Of a DNA stretch of 23,597 bases, positions 16,520 through 23,597 are shown piece after piece. How positions within the stretch are numbered: position 1 is the first letter of the stretch; each line of letters starts with the position of its first letter. A program made the position numbers and the translations under genes. Under the pieces are notes generated by a model that searched no databases, had not been told where the DNA came from, and saw only the letters and a list, made by a program, of their open reading frames with translations. The stretch comes from Chitinophagaceae bacterium (GTDB lineage Bacteria; Bacteroidota; Bacteroidia; Chitinophagales; Chitinophagaceae), in assembly GCA_947463105.1 (NCBI GenBank), contig CANHSD010000011.1, positions 1-23,597 on the forward strand, read 5' to 3'.

Positions 16520-19500
16520 TTAGAAATTAATGTTTGTTCCGAGATTGAATGTTCTGAACAAAGGATTTGAGACGCCGATTGCACCTGCATTTTCAGGATC
16601 CAGTCCGAGCCAGTTGCTGAATACCAATGGATTCTTGGCAGATAAGTAAATCCTCAAACCACTCATTTTGAGTTTTCCCAATTGCTTGCTGTTCAGTGAA
16701 TACTGCAAACTGAGGTCTTGGAGCCTCACAAAAGTTCTCTCGTGGGGATGGCTGTAACCAAAAGGATTTGAATAGTTGGGTCTTGTGAAAGTATTGCTGG
16801 GTGTTTCAGCAGACCAATACTGTTGGTTAAGCCAGTTTTGATTTTGATTGTTCCCGAATGCGGTAAGGTTATATGATGAGTTAGGGCTCATGTAATAATT
16901 GCCGGAACCACCTCCCATGATGGCATTGAAGTTGAAAAACAATTGCCAGTTTTGGTAGGTAATGGTATTGGCAAGACTCCAGCTGAAACGGGGCTGAACA
17001 TAGCCGATGATTTCTCTGTCGAGTGAGTTGATTTTTCCATCAGGCTTTCCATCTCCCCTCACAGTCCCATTGATATCACGGATTTTGAGATCACCAGCCC
17101 TTGCACCAAACTTGGCAATATAATCAGCATCGGCAGTTTGAACGATGCCGTCCACTACATAATCATATATGGCTCCGATTGGTTTCCCAATAAACCACCT
17201 GTTACCAAGGTTATCATCCTCTTTTCCATCTCCATCAGCATCTACACCAGTCAATGCAACCACCTTGTTGCGGTTCATCCAAAAATTCAATGTTGTTTCC
17301 CAGCGAATGCCATTGGGATTTTTTGGGGCAAGTACAATACCTGTCAAAGAAAGCTCCATTCCCATGTTATCGACCCTTCCGATATTTGTTCTTACTGAGC
17401 TGAAACCAGCGAGGTTGGGCAAAGAGCGGGTCAACAACTGATCCGTAGTCTTGCTTTGGTAAATGTTCAGGTCTCCAGAGATCCTATTATCAAAGATGGC
17501 AAAATTAAGGCCACCATTGAGTGTTGTAGTCTTTTCCCAGGAAAGCTGCTGGTTGGCAAGACTGCTCTGGTAAATAAACAGTGAGCTGGTGGAACCAAAC
17601 ACTGTTGTTCCGGAAGCAATATTGGCAAGGGTTTCATAAGAATCAATCCCCTGGTTTCCATTCTGTCCATAGGCCATTCTCAACTTGAGGTAATTGACTT
17701 TAGGCAAGGCCTGCTTGAAGAAATTTTCTTCACTGATGGCATAGGCCAAAGCACCTCCATAGAAATTGGCAAACTTATTTCCTTCTGCAAAAGCAGAAAA
17801 ACCATCACGCCTGAAATTCATGGTCAGGTAGTATTTGTTCAAATAGTTGTAGTTCATCCTTCCCAGATAAGCAAGGTTGGAGCGATCACTGAATAAGGAG
17901 GAGGTGCGTTGGTTGGCAGGGTTACCCAAATGCAGTCCATAATATCCCAATGTTGTCGTACCTGCAAGAGAAAAGTCGCTCGCAGAAGTTCCAACCCTTG
18001 AACTGGATGAGTAATCCCTCTGGTAACCAGCCAAGGCATCAATGGAATGGTTGCCCATCATTTTTTTATAGGACAGGAGATTTTGAATCTCCCATGAATT
18101 GGTGAGAACATTGGCCATGCTGCCGTATGTACTAGAAAGAAATTTTTCCGGATTGGCAATGTCTGCAGGATTATCCCCATTGATAAAATATTTTTCATGC
18201 CTGAAACTGCCGGAAACAGTTTCCTGTTTGTATTTGTTGATATTGATCCTGTAGTTCAGTCCCTTCACTTTGGGGATGTCTGCACTCAGGTAACTGATGA
18301 TCCTTGTGCTGGTATATTTTTCAAGGTTGTCATCATACAAGCCCGGAGAAGTGGCATTCCCCCAATAAGGGTTGATGAGGTTTGCGGGAGTCGGGTTTTT
18401 GTCTAATATCCCCGCTGCCTCGTCTTTCCATTTGTAGGAATAGGGCGTTCCAATGGTTGCCTGTCCCATATCGGGCGGTGTTCCAGAATAATCCCTTGCT
18501 GAATAATACATGCTCAGGCCATAATCAAGCCATTTAGTGATCTTGGCATCCATTTTTGCAGTCACGGTATACTTCTTGAAATTATCATTGTCCAACACGC
18601 CATTTTGCTTGAGGTAGCCTGCTGAAACATAATAGTTGACCATATCAGTACGTCCGGAAACACTGAGGTTCAAGTCGTTCAGCGGCGCATACTGGGTGAT
18701 TTCTTTCAACCAGTCCATCTCTTGTCCGTTTTTGTAGGCGATCAGCTCTTTGGCATCCAATACCTTTTCGATAGAAAGATCAGCCTGACCAGCGAGGCGC
18801 CTGTTCTCTGTCCTCCACTTGATGAAATCAGCACCCTTCCTCATGTCTGGCCTTTTGGTCCAACTTTGAACCCCATAGTTGTTGTTAAAAGAAATCGCAG
18901 GTTTTCCTGTTTTACCACGTTTGGTGGAAATCATGATAACACCATTGGCAGCCCTTGATCCGTAGATGGCAGCAGCACTGGCATCCATCAGGATATCAAA
19001 TGATGCAATATCCTGCGTGTTGATCTCATTCAAACTTCCGTCAAAGATCACACCGTCAAGCACTATCAATGGAGCATTGGATGCAGCCAAAGAACGTTGG
19101 CCACGGACCAATACACTTGGGGCACCACCAGCAACACCTACTGCGCCAATGTTTACACCGGGTGTTCCCTGTATGGCTTGAAGCGGACTGATATTTGTCA
19201 TGTTGGCAATGGGCGTTCCCTCAATATTTACTTTTCTCACAGCCCCCGTAAGGTCTTTTTTCTTTTGGGTACCATAACCAATGACGACAACTTCATTCAG
19301 ACTGGCAGACTCAGACTTGAGTAAAACAGAAAAGTTGGTCTGTCCTTTCACTGCTAGAATTGTTGTTTCGTAATTGGTGAAGCTAAAGACCAGCGAAGCA
19401 TTGTCAGCTGCCTGCAAAGAGAAGTCACCCCTCTCATCAGTAACAGTTCCCTTGCTGCTCCCAGAGATGGTTACACTCACGCCGGCAATCGGCTTTCCTG

Positions 19501-19648
19501 TAACATCTTTGACATTCCCCTTCACCATTTTGGCTTGTGCTAAAATGGATGAAGTAAAAACAAACATCAGGATGAAAAAAAGAAACAAGCAACGAAGTGC
19601 AGCGCTGGTGTTCCAGACTTGGCTTTGGGGATGGAAATTTTTAAGCAT
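16520..19648 (-). CDS. SusC/RagA-family TonB-dependent outer-membrane transporter (second locus)
   Basis: This is a complete 1042-residue SusC-type importer. The signal peptide (hydrophobic 19-36, cut near ILA-QA) is followed by a carboxypeptidase-D-regulatory-like beta-sandwich (about 42-115, VKGNVKDVTGKPIAGVSVT), a TonB-box region (LNEVVVIGYGTQKKKDLTGA, about 117-136) and a plug domain with VRGQRSLAASNAPLIVLDGV near 181. The barrel contains FRRDGFSAF, GQNGNQGIDSYETL and a terminal NINF with the usual last aromatic residue. Two acidic loops resemble calcium-binding sites: DADGDGKEDD near 802 and GDGKPDGKINSLDREIIG further on. There is no N-terminal STN domain, so control by a partner sigma/anti-sigma pair is not expected; the divergent AraC-type regulator is the natural candidate. 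It is the first gene of a unit with susD, GH2 and the isomerase. Confidence 0.97.
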   Translation of the reverse strand: MLKNFHPQSQVWNTSAALRCLFLFFILMFVFTSSILAQAKMVKGNVKDVTGKPIAGVSVTISGSSKGTVTDERGDFSLQAADNASLVFSFTNYETTILAVKGQTNFSVLLKSESASLNEVVVIGYGTQKKKDLTGAVRKVNIEGTPIANMTNISPLQAIQGTPGVNIGAVGVAGGAPSVLVRGQRSLAASNAPLIVLDGVIFDGSLNEINTQDIASFDILMDASAAAIYGSRAANGVIMISTKRGKTGKPAISFNNNYGVQSWTKRPDMRKGADFIKWRTENRRLAGQADLSIEKVLDAKELIAYKNGQEMDWLKEITQYAPLNDLNLSVSGRTDMVNYYVSAGYLKQNGVLDNDNFKKYTVTAKMDAKITKWLDYGLSMYYSARDYSGTPPDMGQATIGTPYSYKWKDEAAGILDKNPTPANLINPYWGNATSPGLYDDNLEKYTSTRIISYLSADIPKVKGLNYRININKYKQETVSGSFRHEKYFINGDNPADIANPEKFLSSTYGSMANVLTNSWEIQNLLSYKKMMGNHSIDALAGYQRDYSSSSRVGTSASDFSLAGTTTLGYYGLHLGNPANQRTSSLFSDRSNLAYLGRMNYNYLNKYYLTMNFRRDGFSAFAEGNKFANFYGGALAYAISEENFFKQALPKVNYLKLRMAYGQNGNQGIDSYETLANIASGTTVFGSTSSLFIYQSSLANQQLSWEKTTTLNGGLNFAIFDNRISGDLNIYQSKTTDQLLTRSLPNLAGFSSVRTNIGRVDNMGMELSLTGIVLAPKNPNGIRWETTLNFWMNRNKVVALTGVDADGDGKEDDNLGNRWFIGKPIGAIYDYVVDGIVQTADADYIAKFGARAGDLKIRDINGTVRGDGKPDGKINSLDREIIGYVQPRFSWSLANTITYQNWQLFFNFNAIMGGGSGNYYMSPNSSYNLTAFGNNQNQNWLNQQYWSAETPSNTFTRPNYSNPFGYSHPHERTFVRLQDLSLQYSLNSKQLGKLKMSGLRIYLSAKNPLVFSNWLGLDPENAGAIGVSNPLFRTFNLGTNINF

Positions 19649-19847
19649 GTTGATTTTTTTTCGTTAGAATTTGGCATGGAAGGTTCCCAATGGAAAAAAT
19701 CCAATTCAAATTAACACCGAATAACAGGGAGTTCAGGCTGAAACAATAGCGAATTAGTATACTTTTTTGGCTTTAAATTTTTTGCATTGCCGATGCAGCT
19801 TTTTAAAAAAATACCTCTACTTTCAATCGTCAATAAATAGCTTTAGC
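19649..19847. promoter_or_regulatory. Divergent control region between susC and the AraC-type regulator, with an inverted repeat
   Basis: This spacer of about 199 bases lies between the susC start (minus) and the preferred ATG of the regulator (plus). It contains a perfect inverted repeat, TGCAT (19783-19787), TGCCG, ATGCA (19793-19797), set in A/T runs. The left arm with its T-run is the reverse complement of the ATGCAAAA octamer found twice at 8449-8489. The repeat lies about 50 bases upstream of the regulator and 135 bases upstream of susC, a fitting place for an operator controlling both. No promoter with correct TTTG/TAnnTTTG spacing was found for either gene; a near match TTAATTTG on the minus strand at 19714-19707 has no partner box. 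Confidence 0.45.
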
Positions 19848-20720
19848 ATGAAGCCCCTATTCTTGAAAATTGAGTCCTCCAATGTTTATACCATCAGGGA
19901 GCAGTTGGTTTCTTATGTCAACAGTAGATATTACTACCATCCACAGATCGAGCTGGTGTACTCTGAAAAAAGTGATGGCATGTGCATCATTGGAGACAAG
20001 GTTCAAATCGTCAACGAAGGGGATATTTTCATGCTGGGGGGAAATCTTCCTCACCTGTTCAGGAACGACGAAAAATATACCGACAAAAAACTAAAGGTCA
20101 GGGTTATCGCGCTGCATTTTCTTCCTGATTTTGGAGGAAAGGATTTTTTGGATCTGCCGGACATGCGGAATATAAAAATGTTGTTAAAAAAGGCAGAAAG
20201 GGGAATTCTGGTTGAAGGAAAAACAAGAACTGAAGTGGGAAAAATCATGAGGCAGATGTTGACAGAAAAAGGCCCTGGTAAAATGATTCTCCTTTTACAG
20301 GCTTTGACCCTTATCAGTAATTCCAGGGATAATAAAATGATCCTGCCCATTGGATTTCAGCCGCAGATCAATGAACAGAACGAAGACAGGATTAACGATG
20401 TCTATTCCTTTACCATGCAACACTTCAACCAGAAAATACATACCAAACAAATCGCTTCGGTTGCACACCTGAGTGAACACTCATTTTGCCGGTATTTCAA
20501 ATCAAAAACAGGAAAGACCTATACCAATTTTTTGCACGAAATCAGGATCAAGCATGCCTGCAAACTGCTCATCGAATCAAAGCTCAGCATCTCACAAATC
20601 ATCAATGAGTGCGGCTTTGTGAACTACGCTAATTTTTTCCGGTACTTCAAAATGCTGACGGGAAAAACCCCTGCAGAATACCAGAAACTCAATAACGATA
20701 GTCTGATTACTGAAAAATAA
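19848..20720 (+). CDS. AraC-family transcriptional regulator
   Basis: The product is a one-component regulator of 290 residues if it starts at ATG 19848. An in-frame TTG at 19767 would add 27 residues, but that stretch is not conserved-looking and covers the inverted repeat, so the ATG is preferred. The N-terminal part is a cupin-type sensor domain with PQIELVYSEKSDG and the GDIFMLGGNLPHLF motif near residue 60. The C-terminal 100 residues hold the two helix-turn-helix units of the AraC family: HTKQIASVAHLSEHSFCRYF and KLSISQIINECGFVNYANFF followed by RYFKMLTGKTPAEYQ. It is transcribed away from susC and very probably senses a sugar and activates the susC-susD-GH2-isomerase unit. Its 3' end overlaps the convergent PhyH copy B gene by 14 bases, so no terminator lies between them. 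Confidence 0.93.
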   Translation: MKPLFLKIESSNVYTIREQLVSYVNSRYYYHPQIELVYSEKSDGMCIIGDKVQIVNEGDIFMLGGNLPHLFRNDEKYTDKKLKVRVIALHFLPDFGGKDFLDLPDMRNIKMLLKKAERGILVEGKTRTEVGKIMRQMLTEKGPGKMILLLQALTLISNSRDNKMILPIGFQPQINEQNEDRINDVYSFTMQHFNQKIHTKQIASVAHLSEHSFCRYFKSKTGKTYTNFLHEIRIKHACKLLIESKLSISQIINECGFVNYANFFRYFKMLTGKTPAEYQKLNNDSLITEK

Positions 20721-21531
20721 CAGGATTCATTTCAGTGTCAATCACCTCTCCGATGGTTGCGCCAGGGCACCATGCATCCCAATCAGCCTGTTGGTTCTTG
20801 TTTTCAGGCGCTTTGAGTTTCATGTCCTTGTCCATGTAAATCATGGTCATCACCTTTCGCATTTGATTTGTAGTGTTCGGACCAGCACGGTGGTACAGCC
20901 ATCCGGTATGAAAACTTACTTCGCCCAATCCAAAGGCTTCCACAATATGGTCAAAGCCTGTATTGCGAAGGATGTTATCAAGATACGCCTGGCTTTCATC
21001 TCCAATCTCCTTGTCCCGTCCTTCAGTGATTTCAAAACTCTTTGCACTGAATTCAAGGGGCCCCAATTCCAGGGGCGTTTCCTGCAAGGGAATCCAGGCA
21101 GTAACTGTCTTGTCATTGGACAATGGCCAATAATACTGGTCTGCATGCCAGGGAGTATGCCCCCCGCCCGGCTCTTTATAAAGCGCCTGATCATGGTAAA
21201 TTCTCACCCCTTCAACTTCCAATAAATCAGCGGCAATCTTGGCAAGGCGCTTGCTGAAGACAATCTGTTTTACAGCGGCTGAATTTCTCCAGATGTTCAT
21301 GATCTGCAAAAATGCTTTGCCATAGGTATCCCTGTCTTCCATGGCAAGGTGTTGGGTATTCAACCGATTGACTTCTGCAGTGATGATATCATCCATGGCC
21401 TGAAGAGCATCTTTTGAGAGTACTCCTGGGATTTTCACAAATCCATTTTCCCGAAAATAGGCAATCTGCTCCTCTGTAATTTCAAAGGGTGCATCCAACT
21501 CTTGTGCAACAATGGCAGGTATTGTGTTCAT
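20707..21531 (-). CDS. Phytanoyl-CoA dioxygenase (PhyH) family Fe(II)/2-oxoglutarate oxygenase, copy B
   Basis: The product is a 274-residue cytoplasmic oxygenase. The iron ligands are H129 and D131 in PWHADQYYWP and H214 in GWLYHRAGPN, and R225 in NQMRKVMTM is the likely 2-oxoglutarate ligand. The N-terminus EITEEQIAYFRENGFVKIPGVL is the classic PhyH opening. It is clearly diverged from copy A (7532-8389), so the two are not a recent duplication. It is the last gene of the minus-strand unit with the aldo/keto reductase, the mutarotase-like protein and the enolase-superfamily enzyme, 33 bases after the last. This setting suggests action on a sugar acid or modified sugar rather than on phytanoyl-CoA. 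Its end overlaps the AraC-family gene by 14 bases on the opposite strand. Confidence 0.92.
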   Translation of the reverse strand: MNTIPAIVAQELDAPFEITEEQIAYFRENGFVKIPGVLSKDALQAMDDIITAEVNRLNTQHLAMEDRDTYGKAFLQIMNIWRNSAAVKQIVFSKRLAKIAADLLEVEGVRIYHDQALYKEPGGGHTPWHADQYYWPLSNDKTVTAWIPLQETPLELGPLEFSAKSFEITEGRDKEIGDESQAYLDNILRNTGFDHIVEAFGLGEVSFHTGWLYHRAGPNTTNQMRKVMTMIYMDKDMKLKAPENKNQQADWDAWCPGATIGEVIDTEMNPVIFQ

Positions 21532-21564
21532 GGTGAATTCGATTCTCGTATAAAGTTAAATAAA

Positions 21565-22668
21565 CTAAAGTGAAAACTCTGTCAGTTTATGGAGCATGGG
21601 AGACAATCCATGTCCTATCACATCAGGTCGCTGAATAAATCCTTTTTTAAATGCGATGGGTTGTTCCAGGATATCATTGGTGGCCAGATAGGAAAACTCC
21701 GTCCTGTTTACCTGATCAAAGGCAAGGGCAAGGTGTGCATTGATTTCAAACATTGAATTGCCAAGATAAACGGGGATATTGGCTGATTTTGCCAGGGCAA
21801 TGGAGGCCAGTGCATAGTCAATATCTTTACCGGTTCTGATACCTTGAAGCCCTCCTGCTTCAACCAATTTTCGCAGGTCCTCAATGTTATTGACATAATC
21901 ATGCCCGATGATGGGTATTGGACTTCTCTTTGTCAACTCCGCAAAACCTTTCACATCATCTCGACGGAGCGGATCTTCCATGTATTCAAGTGCAATCCCA
22001 TTGTGGAGGTAGGTTTCAATCCGTGTCAAGGCGGTTTGCCAATCCCATACCTCATTGGCATCTGCCGTAAGCCTGATTTCAGTACCAGCATAGGATTGAA
22101 TCAATTTCAATCTCCTCAGGTCTCGCTCCACATCATCCGCACCCAGCTTGACTTTGATGATTTCAAAACCATCTGTCAAAAATTTCTCAGTCAGGTCCAA
22201 CACCTCCTTTTCCGATAGGGGGAAATCAAGAATGCTTCCATAGGCAAGTGCTTCTTGTTTGTTGGTATTGGGGTTCAGCAACTGATACAAAGGAACATTT
22301 CTTTCCTGTGCCATTAGGTCCCAGAGGGCAAGGCGAACAGCAGCATCAAGATGATTAAATCCTGATGTATAAGAAGTTCTTTCTGTTTCAAGATCAAAAG
22401 CGTTTCTGTTGTACAATTTCTTCCACCAGGTATTCCTGAAATCAGCTTCAATTACAGAGACATCCGGAAGTTCCCTAACATACCAAGCGCTGTGTTTGAA
22501 CTTCCCTTTCCATGCAGATTCTGAATAGCCCCAGCCCACATGCCCTTCGCTTGATTTGAGGGCAATGGCCACAACATTGATTACCTCATAACTGCAGTTA
22601 TTGTCCCCTACAACCCTGCCCAAAGGAAGGGTCAATTTATGCACTTCAAAATCATCAATCAATAACAT
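21565..22668 (-). CDS. Enolase-superfamily (mandelate racemase/muconate lactonising) enzyme, putative sugar-acid dehydratase or epimerase
   Basis: The product is a 367-residue cytoplasmic enzyme with the enolase-superfamily capping domain (about 1-130, LDAAVRLALWDLMAQERNVPL near 107) and a TIM barrel. In the barrel the K172-x-K174 base motif lies in IIKVKLG, metal ligands D203 in TADANE and E231 in MEDPL are clear, and the third site reads IIGHDYV, with D257 as the probable ligand. K281 in TGKD is a possible second base. Superfamily members dehydrate sugar acids such as L-fuconate, L-rhamnonate or D-gluconate, or racemise dipeptides and N-acyl amino acids. The adjacent mutarotase-like protein and aldo/keto reductase favour a sugar-acid role. 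It lies 21 bases after the mutarotase-like gene and 33 bases before PhyH copy B. Which reaction it performs cannot be decided by eye. Confidence 0.88.
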   Translation of the reverse strand: MLLIDDFEVHKLTLPLGRVVGDNNCSYEVINVVAIALKSSEGHVGWGYSESAWKGKFKHSAWYVRELPDVSVIEADFRNTWWKKLYNRNAFDLETERTSYTSGFNHLDAAVRLALWDLMAQERNVPLYQLLNPNTNKQEALAYGSILDFPLSEKEVLDLTEKFLTDGFEIIKVKLGADDVERDLRRLKLIQSYAGTEIRLTADANEVWDWQTALTRIETYLHNGIALEYMEDPLRRDDVKGFAELTKRSPIPIIGHDYVNNIEDLRKLVEAGGLQGIRTGKDIDYALASIALAKSANIPVYLGNSMFEINAHLALAFDQVNRTEFSYLATNDILEQPIAFKKGFIQRPDVIGHGLSPMLHKLTEFSL

Positions 22669-22689
22669 CGGAAGTATTTAAGGATTAAT

Positions 22690-23199
22690 TTACTGTTGGT
22701 ATTCTCCATCCGCATAATGATGAATCAGTTCCATGGACGACCATTTCTTGGTTGTATCAACACCTGGCAAAGCCCTCTGGAAATTGGACATCATCTTGTT
22801 CCAAACCTCAATTTTTTTATCAGCACCCAGATAGAGTGAATCCATCCTGGAAGGATCAGCGTCCGAGGGTACTGTAACCATCATGAAGAGCCGGTTATCA
22901 ACACGATAAATCTTGATCTCATGGATGCCACTGGCCAGATTGGCCTTTTTTAATTCTGGCCAAATGCCGTTTTTTGAATGCATGGAATCATAGACCTTGA
23001 TCAAAGCAGGCTCATTCACCAGATCTGTGGTGTAAACCATGGTCTTGTAGACCACAGGAGGCTTGCTGCTTGAATTACAAGCAGTGCACAAGCTGCAATA
23101 TGCCAGCAGCAAGCAAACAGTAAACTTGAGACAAAAATTTGAGTAAATATTTTTCAATGAAATAGATTGAAATGTAATGTAATTGCAAATAAAAGACAA
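22690..23199 (-). CDS. Exported L-rhamnose mutarotase (RhaM/DUF718) family protein, probable lipoprotein
   Basis: Residues about 52-160 match the small RhaM-type alpha/beta mutarotase fold: Y70 and H74 in VYDSMHSKNGIWPEL, GIHEIKIYRVDNRLFM, W133 in EVWNKMM, and WSSMELIHHY near the end. These are the positions of the known catalytic Tyr, His and Trp. Typical members are about 105 residues and cytoplasmic; this one has an extra N-terminus with a hydrophobic stretch and a Cys-rich end (LLAYCSLCTAC), so it is likely a lipoprotein lipidated at C41, although the lipobox is not ideal. The start is uncertain; a TTG at about residue 15 would also leave a signal peptide. It would interconvert alpha and beta anomers of L-rhamnose or L-fucose. 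It lies 74 bases after the aldo/keto reductase and 21 before the dehydratase. Confidence 0.82.
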   Translation of the reverse strand: MSFICNYITFQSISLKNIYSNFCLKFTVCLLLAYCSLCTACNSSSKPPVVYKTMVYTTDLVNEPALIKVYDSMHSKNGIWPELKKANLASGIHEIKIYRVDNRLFMMVTVPSDADPSRMDSLYLGADKKIEVWNKMMSNFQRALPGVDTTKKWSSMELIHHYADGEYQQ

Positions 23200-23273
23200 T
23201 TAATGAATCAGAAACTGAAGGCAGTGGCAATTCATTGTATTTTTTTGTCAATTCAATTTTAAGGGATCTGTTG

Positions 23274-23597
23274 CTATGATGATGGCAACAATTGCATGGC
23301 CTCATTCCTGAGTAGAGGACTTTCTAAAAACTGGAGGGACTCCTTCAACTCTGAAAGCCTCGAGGCACCCAAAACCAATTTATTGATAGAGGGAGAATGG
23401 AAAACATATTGCAGTGCAAGTCCGGTAAATGAAAGGCCCGATGCATCGCAATGTTTCTTCAATGCAATGGCCTGTTGAAGGTCTGCTGGAGGAATCCATT
23501 CAGGTTTGGTCAGGGCATAGTGCTCCAGTTTATTGCCAAGTAGTCCCATGTACAGCGGGCTGGCCTGCCATACCTGAATCCCTGCATCTGCCAGTTG
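23274..23597 (-). CDS. Aldo/keto reductase family protein, C-terminal part (L-fucose / D-threo-aldose dehydrogenase-like)
   Basis: About 107 C-terminal residues are visible; the frame is open to the window edge and the gene starts outside. The visible start QLADAGIQVWQASPLYMGLL matches the late barrel strand of aldo/keto reductases, and the following EWIPPADLQQAIALKKHCD, LSFTGLALQYVFHSP and KLVLGASRLSELKESLQFLE match the C-terminal helices of D-threo-aldose 1-dehydrogenase or L-fucose dehydrogenase-like members. These oxidise the C1 aldehyde of fucose-type sugars to a lactone with NAD(P). This assignment depends on a part of the protein that does not hold the catalytic Tyr and Lys. It is the first visible gene of the unit with the mutarotase-like protein, the enolase-superfamily enzyme and PhyH copy B. 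Confidence 0.8.
   Translation of the reverse strand, partial: QLADAGIQVWQASPLYMGLLGNKLEHYALTKPEWIPPADLQQAIALKKHCDASGLSFTGLALQYVFHSPSINKLVLGASRLSELKESLQFLESPLLRNEAMQLLPSS

Noticed and set aside
16520..19648. SusC as a FecA-type, anti-sigma-controlled receptor
   Set aside because: No STN domain is present between the signal peptide and the carboxypeptidase-like domain, and no sigma/anti-sigma pair is nearby.
19707..19714. TTAATTTG on the minus strand as a -7 box for susC
   Set aside because: The spacing inside the box is one base short of TAnnTTTG and no TTTG lies 19-21 bases upstream.
19767..19847. Upstream TTG start that would lengthen the AraC regulator by 27 residues
   Set aside because: The added stretch covers the TGCAT-N5-ATGCA repeat and does not look like an AraC-family N-terminus; ATG at 19848 gives a normal length.
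1..23597. Insertion sequences, integrase sites, CRISPR arrays and RNA genes
   Set aside because: No transposase or integrase reading frame, no regularly spaced repeats and no tRNA or rRNA-like stretch were found by reading; small RNAs cannot be excluded.

Overview
The window looks like a carbohydrate-utilisation region from a member of the Bacteroidota, most likely a Chitinophagaceae-like soil or freshwater bacterium. The phylum is supported by two SusC/SusD outer-membrane glycan importer pairs, several lipoproteins with Bacteroidota-style signal peptides, a promoter matching the phylum-specific TTTG/TAnnTTTG consensus, and moderate GC content. The family-level guess rests on overall gene style only. 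No tRNA, rRNA, CRISPR array or insertion sequence was seen, and no stretch longer than 300 bases lacks a gene.

Layout. (1) 1-4145, plus strand: the 3' end of a first polysaccharide utilisation locus, with a SusC C-terminus, SusD, and a surface lipoprotein with two IPT/TIG domains. (2) 4214-8389, minus strand: a three-gene operon with a phytanoyl-CoA-dioxygenase-family (PhyH) Fe(II)/2-oxoglutarate enzyme, a KdgF-like cupin and a large FAD/Fe-S oxidoreductase, behind a good consensus promoter at 8517-8547. (3) 8579-10729, plus strand: a divergent secreted glycoside-hydrolase-like protein, possibly related to alpha-glucuronidases. (4) 10748-19648, minus strand: a second SusC/SusD pair followed by a GH2 glycosidase and a TIM-barrel sugar isomerase/epimerase. 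A strong hairpin terminator lies between susD and the GH2 gene. (5) 19848-20720, plus strand: an AraC-type regulator divergent from susC. (6) 20707-23597, minus strand: an aldo/keto reductase (partial), an exported L-rhamnose-mutarotase-like protein, an enolase-superfamily sugar-acid dehydratase or epimerase, and a second PhyH enzyme.

How it may work together (inference). The second SusC/D pair would import an oligosaccharide released outside the cell, and the periplasmic GH2 and GH67/GH20b-like enzymes would trim it. The mutarotase, aldo/keto reductase and enolase-superfamily enzyme resemble the opening steps of a non-phosphorylative 6-deoxy-sugar route (L-fucose or L-rhamnose to lactone/acid to 2-keto-3-deoxy acid). 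The KdgF-like cupin points to a uronate. The target would then be an acidic glycan containing both a uronic acid and a 6-deoxyhexose. The two PhyH oxygenases are not part of any standard version of this pathway and are the most unusual element; they could remove or add a modification on the sugar. No polysaccharide lyase or sulfatase is visible, and the substrate is not proven.
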